NCBI RefSeq assembly: GCF_036711975.1
Contig: NC_091969.1
Coordinates: 1,922,001 to 1,986,000, forward strand
Direction: 5' to 3'
Origin: Onthophagus taurus
Lineage: Eukaryota > Arthropoda > Insecta > Coleoptera > Scarabaeidae
DNA length: 64,000 nucleotides
In this document: in pieces, positions 16,757-27,366 of the stretch
Layout of the letters: each line of letters opens with the position of its first letter
Numbering within the stretch: position 1 is the stretch's first letter
The notes under the pieces: generated by a model
Seen by the model: the letters and a program-made list of their open reading frames with translations, nothing else
What the model was told of the DNA's origin: nothing
Databases searched by the model: none
Position numbers and translations under genes: made by a program

Positions 16757-17920
16757 ATGAACAAGACGATAGCTGCAGAACTTATCGCGGCACGAGAAGT
16801 CGTGAGAGACAAAATTCGTTCTTTAAAAGAAGACTTAGAGGAGTCAAGGATTCGGTCGGAAACCGCATATGCACCCATCGCAAGACCCTTACAGGATATT
16901 GTCGCAAAACTTGACACTGCGCCTTTACTATCCATTCCAAAACGAAGTTTATCTCCAAAAGAAGAAAAATTGATATCTAAGATACAACGCTACTCGCCGG
17001 ATATTTCTGACGTACCAGCTAAAACCGAGACCGAATATTTTATTCGAAAACCGAAAGTTCCATTAAAAGAACAACGACGAAAATTTGCTACATCGACTCC
17101 TGAAAAAAGGTTGGTATCTTCTCCCACGTCTTCTCCTCTTGGTCCATTAGCTCATGCAGAAGAAGAAGTATATGAAGTTCCGCCGGGCGAAGAAGAAGAA
17201 CTCCTCGATTCTAGCGAGGATACCGGAGCTCTTATTTCGGACGCACATAATCGAATAGAACGACTTAAAGATGAAATAGAAGAAAGATTGGAGTCTCCAG
17301 AGGTACAAGCCGCTTTGAGTCAGTTTCATCCTTTGCCCAGAACGTATATTGTTGGTTTAACAACTGATTTAAAAGATGATTATGATCGTTTATACGGTGT
17401 TCGCGAAACTCCCGAAGGTTTCTACATTGGAGTCAGTCCTGTTCACTTTGAGGATCAGGATATTCACGTTGGAAACTTCAAATATACGGGAACCGTTGGT
17501 TTATATGATTTACTATTTAAAAACGAACCGGGCAAATTTACAATTCAGGACATGCGCAACTACAAAGATATCTTACTACGTTCAAATGCTCCGTACATTA
17601 ATTACATTCCAGAGGCAGGTATGACTACTGAGGACGACAGTGGGAAATTTCAGAATATTATCAAGCCTATCGTTGAAGGTAACAAACCCAAGGTGCATTG
17701 GGCTAAATACTGGCCGAATCCGAAGAAAAAAGTCGGTGGTGCATTACAAAAACAAGTCGTTCCTGGGGCTCTTATCGAATACGAGTATTGGGACGATCCC
17801 AACGAACTTGTCGACAGACTGCGTTTGTTGATGGCCTCGCAAACTGCAGGTCATTCTGCACATGTCAATGAAATATCATCAATAATATCGGAGCTAACAG
17901 AGGCCGAGATTATACGTTAA
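16757..17920 (+). CDS. Conserved Polinton protein with NELVDRLRLL C-terminus
   Basis: 387 residues. A charged helical N-terminus (residues 1-35, REVVRDKIRSLKEDLEESR) is followed by a Pro/Ser/Glu-rich linker with acidic runs (PGEEEELLDSSED). The conserved C-terminal half contains YIVGLTTDLKDDYDRLYGV, FTIQDMRNYKDILLRSNAPY, KVHWAKYWPNPKKKVGGA, and the hallmark NELVDRLRLLMASQTAGHSA with a final SIISELTEAEII. I recognise this ending from many insect and aquatic Polinton proteins of unknown function. Its fixed place between ATPase and integrase suggests a virion or assembly role. Confidence 0.8.
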   Translation: MNKTIAAELIAAREVVRDKIRSLKEDLEESRIRSETAYAPIARPLQDIVAKLDTAPLLSIPKRSLSPKEEKLISKIQRYSPDISDVPAKTETEYFIRKPKVPLKEQRRKFATSTPEKRLVSSPTSSPLGPLAHAEEEVYEVPPGEEEELLDSSEDTGALISDAHNRIERLKDEIEERLESPEVQAALSQFHPLPRTYIVGLTTDLKDDYDRLYGVRETPEGFYIGVSPVHFEDQDIHVGNFKYTGTVGLYDLLFKNEPGKFTIQDMRNYKDILLRSNAPYINYIPEAGMTTEDDSGKFQNIIKPIVEGNKPKVHWAKYWPNPKKKVGGALQKQVVPGALIEYEYWDDPNELVDRLRLLMASQTAGHSAHVNEISSIISELTEAEIIR

Positions 17921-17989
17921 AATATTATCATAAATATACGACTCTCACATTTTTTGTTTTAAAACACCGACGTTTGTGAACTAGAGCAG

Positions 17990-18415
17990 ATGAGTTTAAG
18001 CAAGTTCGGAAAACATTCGTCTAGTATGACGATCGATAAGTTTGGTAAACACGTACACGGACACAACATTGCTGCTCATTTTAATAAACGTGAAAACTTA
18101 CAACGATATTTCAAACAACCAACAATACTTACGTTTAGCGGAGATGGAACTACGGATACAACGGATAATTATTACATTATTCAAAATTTAGGTTACGTAA
18201 GTAAATATATAAACTTTTTATATATTGGTGAAATAGTGAAATACCGATTTGAAGGAGACGTTGAAATGATTATTAACGGGAGTATCTTCGATCCAAATAA
18301 AAAGTTAAATGTTCTCTTCTTTGGAGATAAAATAGTTTGCAAACCCACAACGAAGACCACTTTACTCAAGAAACCATTTATGGTAGAACTGCTCATTGAA
18401 ATATCCAGAAAATGA
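17990..18415 (+). CDS. Small conserved Polinton protein (FGKH repeat)
   Basis: 141 residues. Two SKFGKH/DKFGKH motifs near the N-terminus are followed by a beta-rich body (PTILTFSGDGTTDTTDNYYI, VEMIINGSIFDPN, KPFMVELLIEIS). Its stop overlaps the integrase start as ATGA (18412-18415), so the two are translationally coupled or co-transcribed. The beta pattern would suit a small jelly-roll or decoration protein. No function is known to me. Confidence 0.7.
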   Translation: MSLSKFGKHSSSMTIDKFGKHVHGHNIAAHFNKRENLQRYFKQPTILTFSGDGTTDTTDNYYIIQNLGYVSKYINFLYIGEIVKYRFEGDVEMIINGSIFDPNKKLNVLFFGDKIVCKPTTKTTLLKKPFMVELLIEISRK

Positions 18416-19347
18416 GCGATATTAAAAGGTCCGTCGTAAACGAGTTGCACGCGTCCGCGAGGAAAAAGTATAAACGCAGACGTGTTATTATAAAAGGTTT
18501 AACGGACTTATTTCAAGCTGATTTAGTGGAGATGATACCTTATTCAAAAGCAAATGGTAATTTTAAATATATTCTAACAGTTATTAATGCTTTCTCAAAG
18601 TATGGATGGGCTGTACCACTAAAAAACAAAACTGGCAAAGAAGTTACGCGAGCTATGGAAACAATTCTATCGGAAAAGCGGAAAAACATACCGAAGAATC
18701 TGCAAACGGATAACGGAAAAGAATTTTACAATGAGGATTTTAAAAAGCTCATGTCACGATATCACATCAATCACTACAGTTCATTTTCCAATTTAAAGAG
18801 TTCTATTGTTGAACGGTTTAATAGAACAATAAAAGAAAAAATGTGGAAAGAATTTAGTATGCAAGGTAACTATCGTTGGTTGGAATTGCTTCCCAAATTA
18901 ATTCTGGATTATAACAACCAAGTTCACAGGACGATAGGAATGAAACCTAGCGAGGTAAATAACAGAAACGCATCGACACTGTTAAAAACTGTATATAATT
19001 ACATAAAAATTGCCGATCCTTATACCAAAAAATTTAATGTCGGTGATCACGTCAGAGTGAGCAAGCATCGACACGCCTTCACCAAAAACTATACTCCCAA
19101 TTGGTCTAACGAAGTGTTTACAATACATTCTGTTCGTAATACTTTCCCAACAACATATCTGCTCAAAGATGCATCCAATGAAAAAATTATGGGTGGTTTT
19201 TATCGAGAGGAATTACAAAAAGTTAAATATCCTGACGTCTACTTGGTGGAAAAAGTGCTACGGCGAAAAGGAAATCAAGTGTTTGTGAAATGGTTAGGAT
19301 TAGGTCCGTCTCATAATTCTTGGATCTCAAAAACTAACGTTCTTTAA
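18412..19347 (+). CDS. Retrovirus-like integrase with C-terminal chromodomain
   Basis: 311 residues. The rve core has the first Asp in LFQADLVEM, the second in LQTDNGKEFYN and the Glu in SSIVERFNRTIK; I count 33 residues between the second Asp and the Glu. NYRWLELLPKLILDYNNQVH and HRTIGMKPSEV follow as in other Polinton integrases. The C-terminus reads VEKVLRRKGNQVFVKWLGLG followed by SHNSWI, a chromodomain that may direct insertion to marked chromatin. The enzyme joins the element ends to host DNA. The gene is complete with no lesions and ends about 100 bases from the converging polymerase gene. Confidence 0.96.
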   Translation: MSDIKRSVVNELHASARKKYKRRRVIIKGLTDLFQADLVEMIPYSKANGNFKYILTVINAFSKYGWAVPLKNKTGKEVTRAMETILSEKRKNIPKNLQTDNGKEFYNEDFKKLMSRYHINHYSSFSNLKSSIVERFNRTIKEKMWKEFSMQGNYRWLELLPKLILDYNNQVHRTIGMKPSEVNNRNASTLLKTVYNYIKIADPYTKKFNVGDHVRVSKHRHAFTKNYTPNWSNEVFTIHSVRNTFPTTYLLKDASNEKIMGGFYREELQKVKYPDVYLVEKVLRRKGNQVFVKWLGLGPSHNSWISKTNVL

Positions 19348-19444
19348 AACGTATAAAGACCTATATTTAAAAGTTTACAAGACTTTATTAACAATCGAAC
19401 ATTACAAATACATTATTATTCTTTACAATTTTTTTAAATTAAAT

Positions 19445-22400
19445 TCATTTATTCGCATTCAATCTTTTTATCAACCAATGACCCCACGCCAAAGTATTAC
19501 ATCCGTTCGGCAATATGTATCGTTTATCATCGCACGATGAAAGAGCAATTTTATTCTTTAATTCGGTATACATAGTATGAAATTCTGACTTAAAAATGTA
19601 CATTTTTTTATGAACCGATCCGCCACATTCAACCACACGTTTATAATCGGTCACGCTTAAATGTTTATCTATAACATATTTCTTTACTCCTTTAGCCTTT
19701 TTTACATTATCATTCAACAAGGTGATGCAGTACGCCTTAGCTCCTGTTCCAACAAATGACGTTATGCACCTGTTTGGATATTCATCTTTCATTCTTCCCA
19801 ACACAGATCGACCGCGAGGTATATTGTGTATATTCTCTAACGGATAATTGGACGTGTCAAAAAATTCAATATTTTCTTTTATATCCTCATATACATTGGG
19901 AGTAGTAATTTCTAGGATTAGGGAATCAGTATCGGTGTATAAAAGTGTTATGTTATTTCCATATTTAACTTTTAAGTAATCATAGAAGAAGCTGTACATT
20001 ACGGTTTTCGAAAGCTCTAATATACTGAAACCTACATACAGCGGTTTGCAATAACGAACTTCCGCGACGTTCAATTGAACGGCTATCAAATTATCGCAAA
20101 ATATTTTCGAAGATTTAAAATTTGGTTTAGCTATTAGGGCTTCCACGCCCGGTTTCTTATGACGACATTCCCAGTGGGTAACTAGTCTTATATCCACTCG
20201 CTTTTCCACATTTTCCATTGTCTTACCGTATACGATGTTATTCATTGCTTTGTAATGATTTTTTTCAAATTCATTCTTAGCTTTCGCACGTTTATCGGAA
20301 TTGAAATCGATGTAGCTCCGCATCCAGTTGGATTGTTTAAATTCTAATACTCTGTAAATCTTCGTTAGTTTCAATCCGAACTTGATACACTGCTTTAGAT
20401 TCACGTAATGAATGATGTATTTTGTTTTATTTTCCAAATTTGCTATTAACTTTGCATTTTTTGAACCTGGGGGTACAATCCGTTCTGGACAAAATGGCAA
20501 ATCGTTGTGTTCATCATGTATTGCTTCCGGATACTCTAAATCTACCTCGAACACGTAACCCTTTTCGGAATCGTCTTCCGTATTGTAAATATCTAACTTT
20601 TGAATCTCTTCATCTGATAGCCATCGAAATCCCCCCGTCGGTAATTTTCGTCTCATTGCGTGTCCATACAAATTCGTAGCGTCGAGATACAAAATATAAG
20701 ATGGGTCTTTGGTTTCATCAAATTCCATCATTAATTTATTGTTAGCCTTCGCACTGCGTTTAGTGCACATACTTAATCCACCGCGAATACCATTTTTAAA
20801 GAAGTGTAACATGTCTATGTCCGTTAATAATTCTAATTTTACCCCTGTCATTCGTAATAATGCATCCCAACCGAAGCCCGGCGCTGTGAAGTAATGACAT
20901 GGATCTAAAGAGTAATACTTCATCGAGATGGTTCGGAAATTCTCAAATACGTCCGCCAAAAGTAAAACGTCAGACGTTAAATAAATGTCGCTATATTCGC
21001 CTAAAGTGCGACAGTTAAATAAGTTCCACACCGTTTGTGCACGACAATAATTTTCTTCGGTTATACTATCGTCGCATAAAGTATTGTAAAAACTACTTCG
21101 ATCTGGCAGAGCGGTAAGATTCAGCTTTTCGAATGAATCCACAAAGGAATACGGAAAAACTCCTTTCTGACGTATAAGTCGAAACTGTTCTTCGTTCCTA
21201 AAATATTTTCTGATTTGAACGCATTGGTTGTCTTCCAAAAATGAACCCAACTTCTCTAGCGATAAAGCCATAAACCTAAATGAATCCACAAATCTCAATT
21301 TCATATGAACCCGCCTTAGCTTTCCCTTGCTGTCAATGTTTTCTCCTACGATAATTTTTTTCGAAAATGATATATACTTTTCTTTATTCTGTGCTATAAC
21401 GTCCACGTCTTCTTCTTTTAATGCCATATCTTTCACAAACATATGACAATCGTAGTTCGAAAGATTGTGAAAGAATATCGGTATGAACTTTGGTAATTGA
21501 TAATTGATGTTACATACAGCATGTGCGGGTCCTCTATACAACCCAGTTAGGTGATCATGATCGCACACTTTATTACCTTCTTTTATTTTGTGCGAACAAA
21601 TGTGACAGATATCCTGCATCTCGTGTATTAATCTATCAATAGGTGGTAATGGGAGCATTTCTTTTGGTTGGCTTAAATAATTTTTGTATATATTCAGAAC
21701 GTCATGTTCCAACTTGCTCATGAAAATTTGAGCAGCATTACATCCGCGATATATTTCAAACTTCGACAATGATTCGTCATATGAACATTTTATATAATAT
21801 GCAAATGCATAAGGTTCGTGTTTGAAACATTTGACGGAGTATGAATTATCATCGTTAAGTTCTGTTGCTTCCGCATCGGCGATCGGTTTCTGTAATGCTT
21901 CAAAATCTGCATACACCACGAACGGTATTTTTAATTGTCGTTCAAAATTTTCGAACTGTAGTATATTTTCCTTTTCTTCATTTCCATATTTATTTATTTT
22001 CAAATTTGTTGTTGGTAAAATTGCCCTTACCTTGCTGCAATCGTCACTTTGATGACGGATAAGTTTATTTTCTGACGTAAAGAATACCAAGCATCCGTCG
22101 CAAATATACTTTTCATGACCATTCTGCGATGCTTGCGATGATAGTAATCGAGACAGATTTTTTATCCAACAATAGTGACTATTCCCGGAATCATTTGTAA
22201 CCAATAATAAATTTATATGTCTTTCTTCTTTTTGTCGACATATATACATTGTAATTATGTCATAATTCATAACACCGTCTTTAAAATACTCATTTATTCC
22301 ATATACATTAATAGATAGTTTGTTCTGCTTTTCAAATACAGGTATATCTCGTAATTTAACTGGAAAAACAATATTTGAATAGTCTAAGCCGCAGTCTAGG

Positions 22401-23237
22401 TAATTCGGATACGAAGATGTCCTCTGTGGTAAACCGTTCGGTTCATGTAGTGCGGATGTTACAGCCCATGCAAAACATGCATCATCCGCGTTTTGTATAT
22501 TTATCACAGCACGCTTTGCTTTTATTTGCGATGGTAGATCGATGTAATTAGATGCTCTGATAGGATTATATTTGTTTAAATTTAACTCCATATAGAGAAT
22601 TTGCATTAAAGTCCATCCTAAATAAAATATTGAAACATTTATTTTTTAATATATAGGTATATTATGTCACATTACGCTTACCTGAATCTCGTTCCTGGAA
22701 TTCTGACATTTTTGATGAAATTTCATCAATAAATTCCTTATATATTTTATACAGATCCGACGCTAATGATACTACCTTATTTTTCGTATTGAATGATTTT
22801 ATTTCACAGTCTTCCTTTGATTGTAAAAAATACAAACCAAAACATTCCATATTTAATTTTACATTTCGGTGAATATCGATTGCGCTTTGTATTAGATTTA
22901 GTATTTTTTCTCGAATTCTATGAGAAAATTCATCCAAATCCACAAAAAAACCTTCTTCACTTATTCGATAACTGACAATTTTGTCACCGAATGCTCCAGC
23001 TATTCTCTCCACTCCGTCATCGATTATAACAAAAGCGTTACGCTTGTGTGCGTTGCTTCGTAAATGTGCAGAGTAACATTGTCTATTTACATAATCATCG
23101 CAAGCCTCACATTTTACTGCTTTTGGAATTTGCGGTGCGTCAAGCTTGATTCTCTTGCCAATACAAGATAATCGTTGATGTCTTTTTAAATTGTCAACTC
23201 GAGTAAAACTTTTTCCACAATCCTCACACACGACCAT
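19445..23237 (-). CDS. Protein-primed DNA polymerase B (pPolB), two exons, zinc-finger N-terminus
   Basis: Exon 1 is 22682-23237, exon 2 is 19445-22617, and the intron is 22618-22681 (64 nt, donor TTCAG^GTAAGC, acceptor TTTATTTAG^GATGG). Together about 1240 residues. Exon 1 opens with a C2H2 finger (CEDCGKSFTRVDNLKRHQRL) and a second Cys/His cluster. Exon 2 has exonuclease motifs (VVYADFEAL, FFHNLSNYDCHMFV, YLTSDVLLLADVF), an HNH/endonuclease-VII-like CDHDHLTGLYRGPAH block, and polymerase motifs A (DATNLYGHAM), B (MNNIVYGKTMEN) and C (LLYTDTDSLI). Splicing restores the SGWTL junction typical of Polinton polymerases. It replicates the element from terminal protein primers. All catalytic residues are present. 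Confidence 0.95.
22618..22681 (-). other. 64-nt intron in the polymerase gene
   Basis: The donor GTAAGC and acceptor tattttatttAG preserve the reading frame (phase 1) between the zinc-finger exon and the polymerase exon. Unspliced RNA would stop after RNVT. Confidence 0.85.
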
Positions 23238-23412
23238 TTTACAATTTAATGTTGTACACTTCTACTTGTTATGAAAGAACTACGTCAATACCACATTTCG
23301 CAGGCGTTTATAAACCCTCACCGCTCCTGAAACTTATTGGGGAGGAGGAGGATGCATCGAGTGCGTTTGTATACATGTATATTTATAACTCCGTATACCT
23401 CTGCATAATAAA
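23238..23412 (-). promoter_or_regulatory. Promoter-side spacer of the polymerase gene
   Basis: Contains a short GGAGGAGGAGG tract (23340-23351) and AT-rich sequence between the polymerase start and the right TIR. No clear TATA box was fixed. Confidence 0.35.
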
Positions 23413-24015
23413 TTAAAAAAATATCTCGCAGGTAGATCATGACTCACTTACTAGTATTAAGTTAATTGACCTCCTCCTCGAACGTATCCCCCCAAAAAAT
23501 TTGCCGATTCAAGAACCTCCTCGCATATTTTAAAGCTCCGTATACCTTTACTCAATAAATTTTAAAAAATATCCCGCAGGTAGATCATGACTCACTTATT
23601 TGTATACCTACATGTCCCAAAACCGTATACCTTTGTGTACAATAAGTTAAGAGATATATCGAAAACATTACCAGTTCATTGAGAAGCGTCGAAGGATAAA
23701 CATAGTAATTGTTTTCATCTAGGTAAACAGGTTACATATAAAGATAAATTTTTAATAACATAACCTAAATAAAGATACATTTTTAATAAAGATAAATTTT
23801 TAATAATTTCGTCAAAATAACATAACCTTCTCAAGTTAATTGACCTCCTCCTCTCTTCATCGAATCTCCTCCGACCCTCAAAAGAATCGCCGATTCAAGA
23901 ACCTCCTCTCCTCATCGAACCTCCTCTGACCCCCAAAAAATTTGCCGATTCAAGAACCTCCTCCTAGAACGCAGGTTCGAGGAGGAGGTTCTTGAATCGG
24001 CGAATCTATACTACT
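23413..24015 (-). repeat. Right terminal inverted repeat of copy 2
   Basis: Mirror of 6412-7014. The 58-nt terminal palindrome lies at 23944-24001, 14 bases from the tip. Further copies of the caagaacctcctc motif occur at about 23508 and 23900. Confidence 0.93.
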
Positions 24016-24318
24016 CCCAATTGTCCACCCATTACAACAGTTCTGTTCAATTCATGTCTTTTTACGGTTTATTAAATTTCTACGTTTACGCCATGACCTA
24101 TGTTTATTCTCCAAATACTAAAACCATTCAAGGTAAACATTAAAAATCTCATTTTGTAATCGATTGATTTAAAAAAAATCGTTTTAGAATCAATTATAAC
24201 TAAAGATAACCCAACCTTTTCGATGATTAATGATTCCGACGAAGATGTTATTTATGGTTCCGAAGATGAAAGTAGAAGGCCGTTGAATAGGGCAAGAAAT
24301 GACGATGACAGTGATTGA
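24016..24318 (+). CDS. TMEM181-like membrane protein, last two exons (5' part missing)
   Basis: Exon A (up to 24132) reads, in frame from the Polinton boundary, a hydrophobic segment FMSFYGLLNFYVYAMTYVYS, then SPNTKTIQ. A 55-nt intron (24133-24187, AAG^GTAAAC...TTTTAG^AATC) leads to exon B, which gives DNPTFSMINDSDEDVIYGSE and an acidic DDDSD terminus at 24316. The last transmembrane helix followed by the DNPxFSMxxDSDEDVIYG tail resembles what I recall of the TMEM181 C-terminus. Exon A may start at an acceptor (ttacaacag^T, 24040) or may be cut by the Polinton end at 24015. No upstream exon is seen on the left side of the Polinton. A host gene is fairly sure; the name is less so. Confidence 0.55.
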
Positions 24319-24626
24319 ATTAAAATAAGAAATGGTGCCAAGAAGGGGGCTTTTTGGTGAAGTTCTTTTTCTACTTTCGCTATTTTAGATAATATGTAGT
24401 GTTTTAAGTAAGTCGAAATGAACTGTAAACAATTATCATAATAAATAAGTGTTATTGTAATTTAAATTGGCGAAATAAACAAACGTAATTGTTTTTATGC
24501 TTTTTTTTAATGGAAGACTACAACAATCAATAGAAGATAATTAACTGTAATAATGGAAAATTTGCTCTTTTAATGCCTAACTGACTTAGAAGTTGGAAGT
24601 AAAAGACTCTAAACAAGAAAATTTGT
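24319..24626. other. AT-rich 3' flank
   Basis: Probable 3' UTR of the preceding gene with AATAAA near 24474. No other signal seen. Confidence 0.45.
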
Positions 24627-26902
24627 CCCACATAAAATGCAACATGTCTGAATGTTTCTAGTTCTAATGTTAGTTCTAGTGACAGTGGTAGGTAGCGCTA
24701 GTTAACATGAGATATCACTATGTTGCATATTTTTATTGAAATAAAACTAGAACTCACAGTAGACCTAGAACTAGAATCATCCGGGTTTAGCCGTCTTGAG
24801 AGACATGCGGCTAAATCCGAATGTTTCTAGTTCTAGGTCTAGTGTTAGCTTTAGTATTGTACTAGCACTATCACTAGAACTAACACAAGACCTAGAACTA
24901 GAATCATTCGGGTTTAGCCGTCTTGAGAGACGTGCGGCTAAACCCAAATGTTTCTAGTTCTAAGTCTAGTGTTAGTTCTAGCATTACACTATCACTGGAA
25001 CTAACACAAGACATAGAACTAGAATCATTCGGGTTTAGCCGTCTTGAGAGACGTGCGGCTAAACCCGAATGTTTCTAGTTCTAAGTCTAGTGTTAGTTCT
25101 AGCATTTCACTATCACTAGAACTAACACAAGACCTAGAACTAGAATCATTCGGGATTAGTCGTCTTGAGAGACATGCGGCTAAATCCGAATGTTTCTAGT
25201 TCTCGGTCTAGTGTTAGTTCTAGTATTGCACTAGCACTATTACTAGAATTAACACAAGACCAAGAATCATTCGGCTTTAGCCGTCTTGAGAGACGTGCGT
25301 CTAAAACCCGAATGTTTCTAGTCCTCGGTCTAGTGTTAGTTCTAGCATTCCACTATCACTAGAACTCACACACAAGACCTAGAACTAAAATCATTAGGGT
25401 TTAGCCGTCTTGAGAAACGTGCGGCTAAATCCGAATGTTTCTAGTTTTCGATCTAGTTTTAGTTCTAGTATTGCACTATCACTATCACTAGAACTAACAC
25501 AAGACCTGGAGCTAGAATCGTTCGGGTTTAGCAGTCTTGAGAAACGTGCGACTAAACCCGAATGTTTCTAGTTCTAAGTTTAATGTTAGTTCTAGCATTC
25601 CACTATCACTAAAACTAACAAAAGACCTAGAACTAGAATCATTCGGGTTTAGCCGTCTTGACAGACGTGCGACTAAATCCGAATGTTTCTAGTTCTCGGT
25701 CTAGTGTTAGTTCTAGTATTGCACTAGCACTATCGCTAGAACTAGCACAAGACCTAGAACTAGAATCGTTCGGGTTTAGCCGTCTTGAGAGACGTGCGAT
25801 TAAACCAGAATGTTGCTAGTTCTCGGTCTAGTGTTAGTTTTAGTTTTACACTAGTACTGTCACTAGAACTCACACACAAGACCTAGAACTAAAATCATTC
25901 GGGTTTAGCTGTCTTGAGAGACGTGCGGCTAAACCCGATACTTTCTAGTTCTAGGTCTAATGTTAGTTCTAGTTTTACACTATCATTAGAACTAATACAA
26001 GACCTAGAACTAGAATCATTCGGGTTTAGCCGTCTTGAGAGACGTGCGGCTAAATCCGAATGTTTTTAGTTCTGGGTGAAGTGTTAGTTCTAGTATTGCA
26101 CTAGCACTATCACTAGAACTAACACAAGATCTGGAACTAGAATTATTCGGGTTTAGCCGTCTTGAGAGACGTGCGACTAAACCCGAATGTTTCTAGTTCT
26201 AAGTCTAGTGTTAGTTCTAGCATTCCACTATCACTAAAACTAACACAAGACCTATAACTAGAATCATTCGGGCATAGCCGTCTTAAGAGACGAGCGGCTA
26301 AATCCGAATGTTCCTAGTTCTCGGTCTAGTGTTAGTTCTAGTATTGCACTAGCACTATCACTAGAACTAACACAAGATCTGGAACTAGAATTATTCGGGT
26401 TTAGCCGTCTTGAGAGACGTGCGACTAAACCCGAATGTTTCTAGTTCTAAGTCTAGTGTTAGTTCTAGCATTCCACTATCACTAAAACTAACACAAGACC
26501 TATAACTAGAATCATTCGGGCATAGCCGTCTTAAGAGACGAGCGGCTAAATCCGAATGTTCCTAGTTCTCGGTCTAGTGTTTGTTCTAGTATTGCACTAG
26601 CACTATCACTAGAACTAACACAAGACCTGGAACTAGAATCATTCGGGTTTAGCCGTCTTGAGAGACGTGCGGCTAAATCCGAATGTTTCTAGTTCTCGGT
26701 CTAGTGTTAGTTCTAGTATTGCACTAGCACTATTACTAGAACTAACACAAGACCTAGAATCATTCGGGTTTAGCCGTCTTGAAAGACGTGCGGCTAAACC
26801 CGAATGTTTCTAGTTCTAGTATTTCACTATCACTAGAACTAACACAAGACCTAGAACTAGAATCATTCGGGTTTAGCCGTCTTGAGAGACGTGCGGCTCA
26901 CC
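24627..26902. repeat. Tandem palindromic satellite, about 121-127-bp unit, 18-19 copies
   Basis: The phrase gggtttagccgtcttgag recurs at 24783, 24910, 25031, 25152 and onward. Each unit contains two inverted repeats: cattcgggtttagccg/cggctaaacccgaatg around a tcttgagagacgtg loop, and ctagttctaagtctagtgtt paired with aacacaagacctagaactag. The array can therefore fold into serial cruciforms. Words such as gaactaacactagaaa are shared with the dispersed palindromic repeats at 43.9, 45.5, 50.4 and 63.0 kb. Open frames inside are repeat artefacts. Confidence 0.95.
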
Positions 26903-27366
26903 TTTTTCCAAGTAAAACTTTTCTTATGCAAAACTACCCAATGGCACAGTGCAAGCATATAGTAGCTTCGTAACTATGGTTACTGCATTCATATATTGCG
27001 CGTTATATGAAATTCCCAGTAGGGAATTGCAAAAATTACTGACTCAGAAAATGGTTGTTATAGTTATAGACATTATGTAACTGACGTCTGCTAACAGAAA
27101 GTGATTTAATATGAAGTTAAGTGCTTCAAATTGTTTCAAGTATGTTTCAAAGTTTTCACACACTAAAAGGTAATTGAGGAGATTAATTACTGTAATATTT
27201 GATATCTTGTGTACCTGTAAACACTTATAAAGGAAATTTTATTAAATATGATAAATTTTTTAAGTAAGAAATTAGTTTTTATCAGAAAGTATTTTTTAAT
27301 CAATAAATAAACCCTAATAAAACATAAAAGTCATTTTTTAATAGTTAATTCAACAAACAACAAAAA
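26903..27366. other. Intergenic, 3' side of the YTHDC2-like gene
   Basis: AT-rich; minus-strand AATAAA-like signals near 27310-27320 could serve the YTHDC2-like transcript. Nothing else visible. Confidence 0.4.

Larger units (their letters stand above)
6412..24015. mobile_element. Polinton/Maverick (endogenous adintovirus-like) copy 2, apparently complete, 17.6 kb
   Basis: Inverted termini begin agtagtatag at 6412 and end ctatactact at 24015, extending 603 bp at each side. The interior holds the hallmark set: pPolB, rve integrase, packaging ATPase, adenain-like protease, major and minor capsid proteins, and a PLA2 protein. All main frames are open and uninterrupted, which points to recent insertion or an active lineage. 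A 6-bp target duplication is usual for Polintons. Here the flanks (gggaac on the left, cccaat on the right) do not match, and the left flank is a retroelement while the right is a host gene. That suggests rearrangement or an assembly join. Confidence 0.96.

Noticed and set aside
24627-26902. CRISPR-like array of palindromic repeats
   Set aside because: Eukaryotic context, no unique spacers between repeats, no cas genes; it is a palindromic satellite. Its two short frames (25165, 26779) are repeat artefacts.
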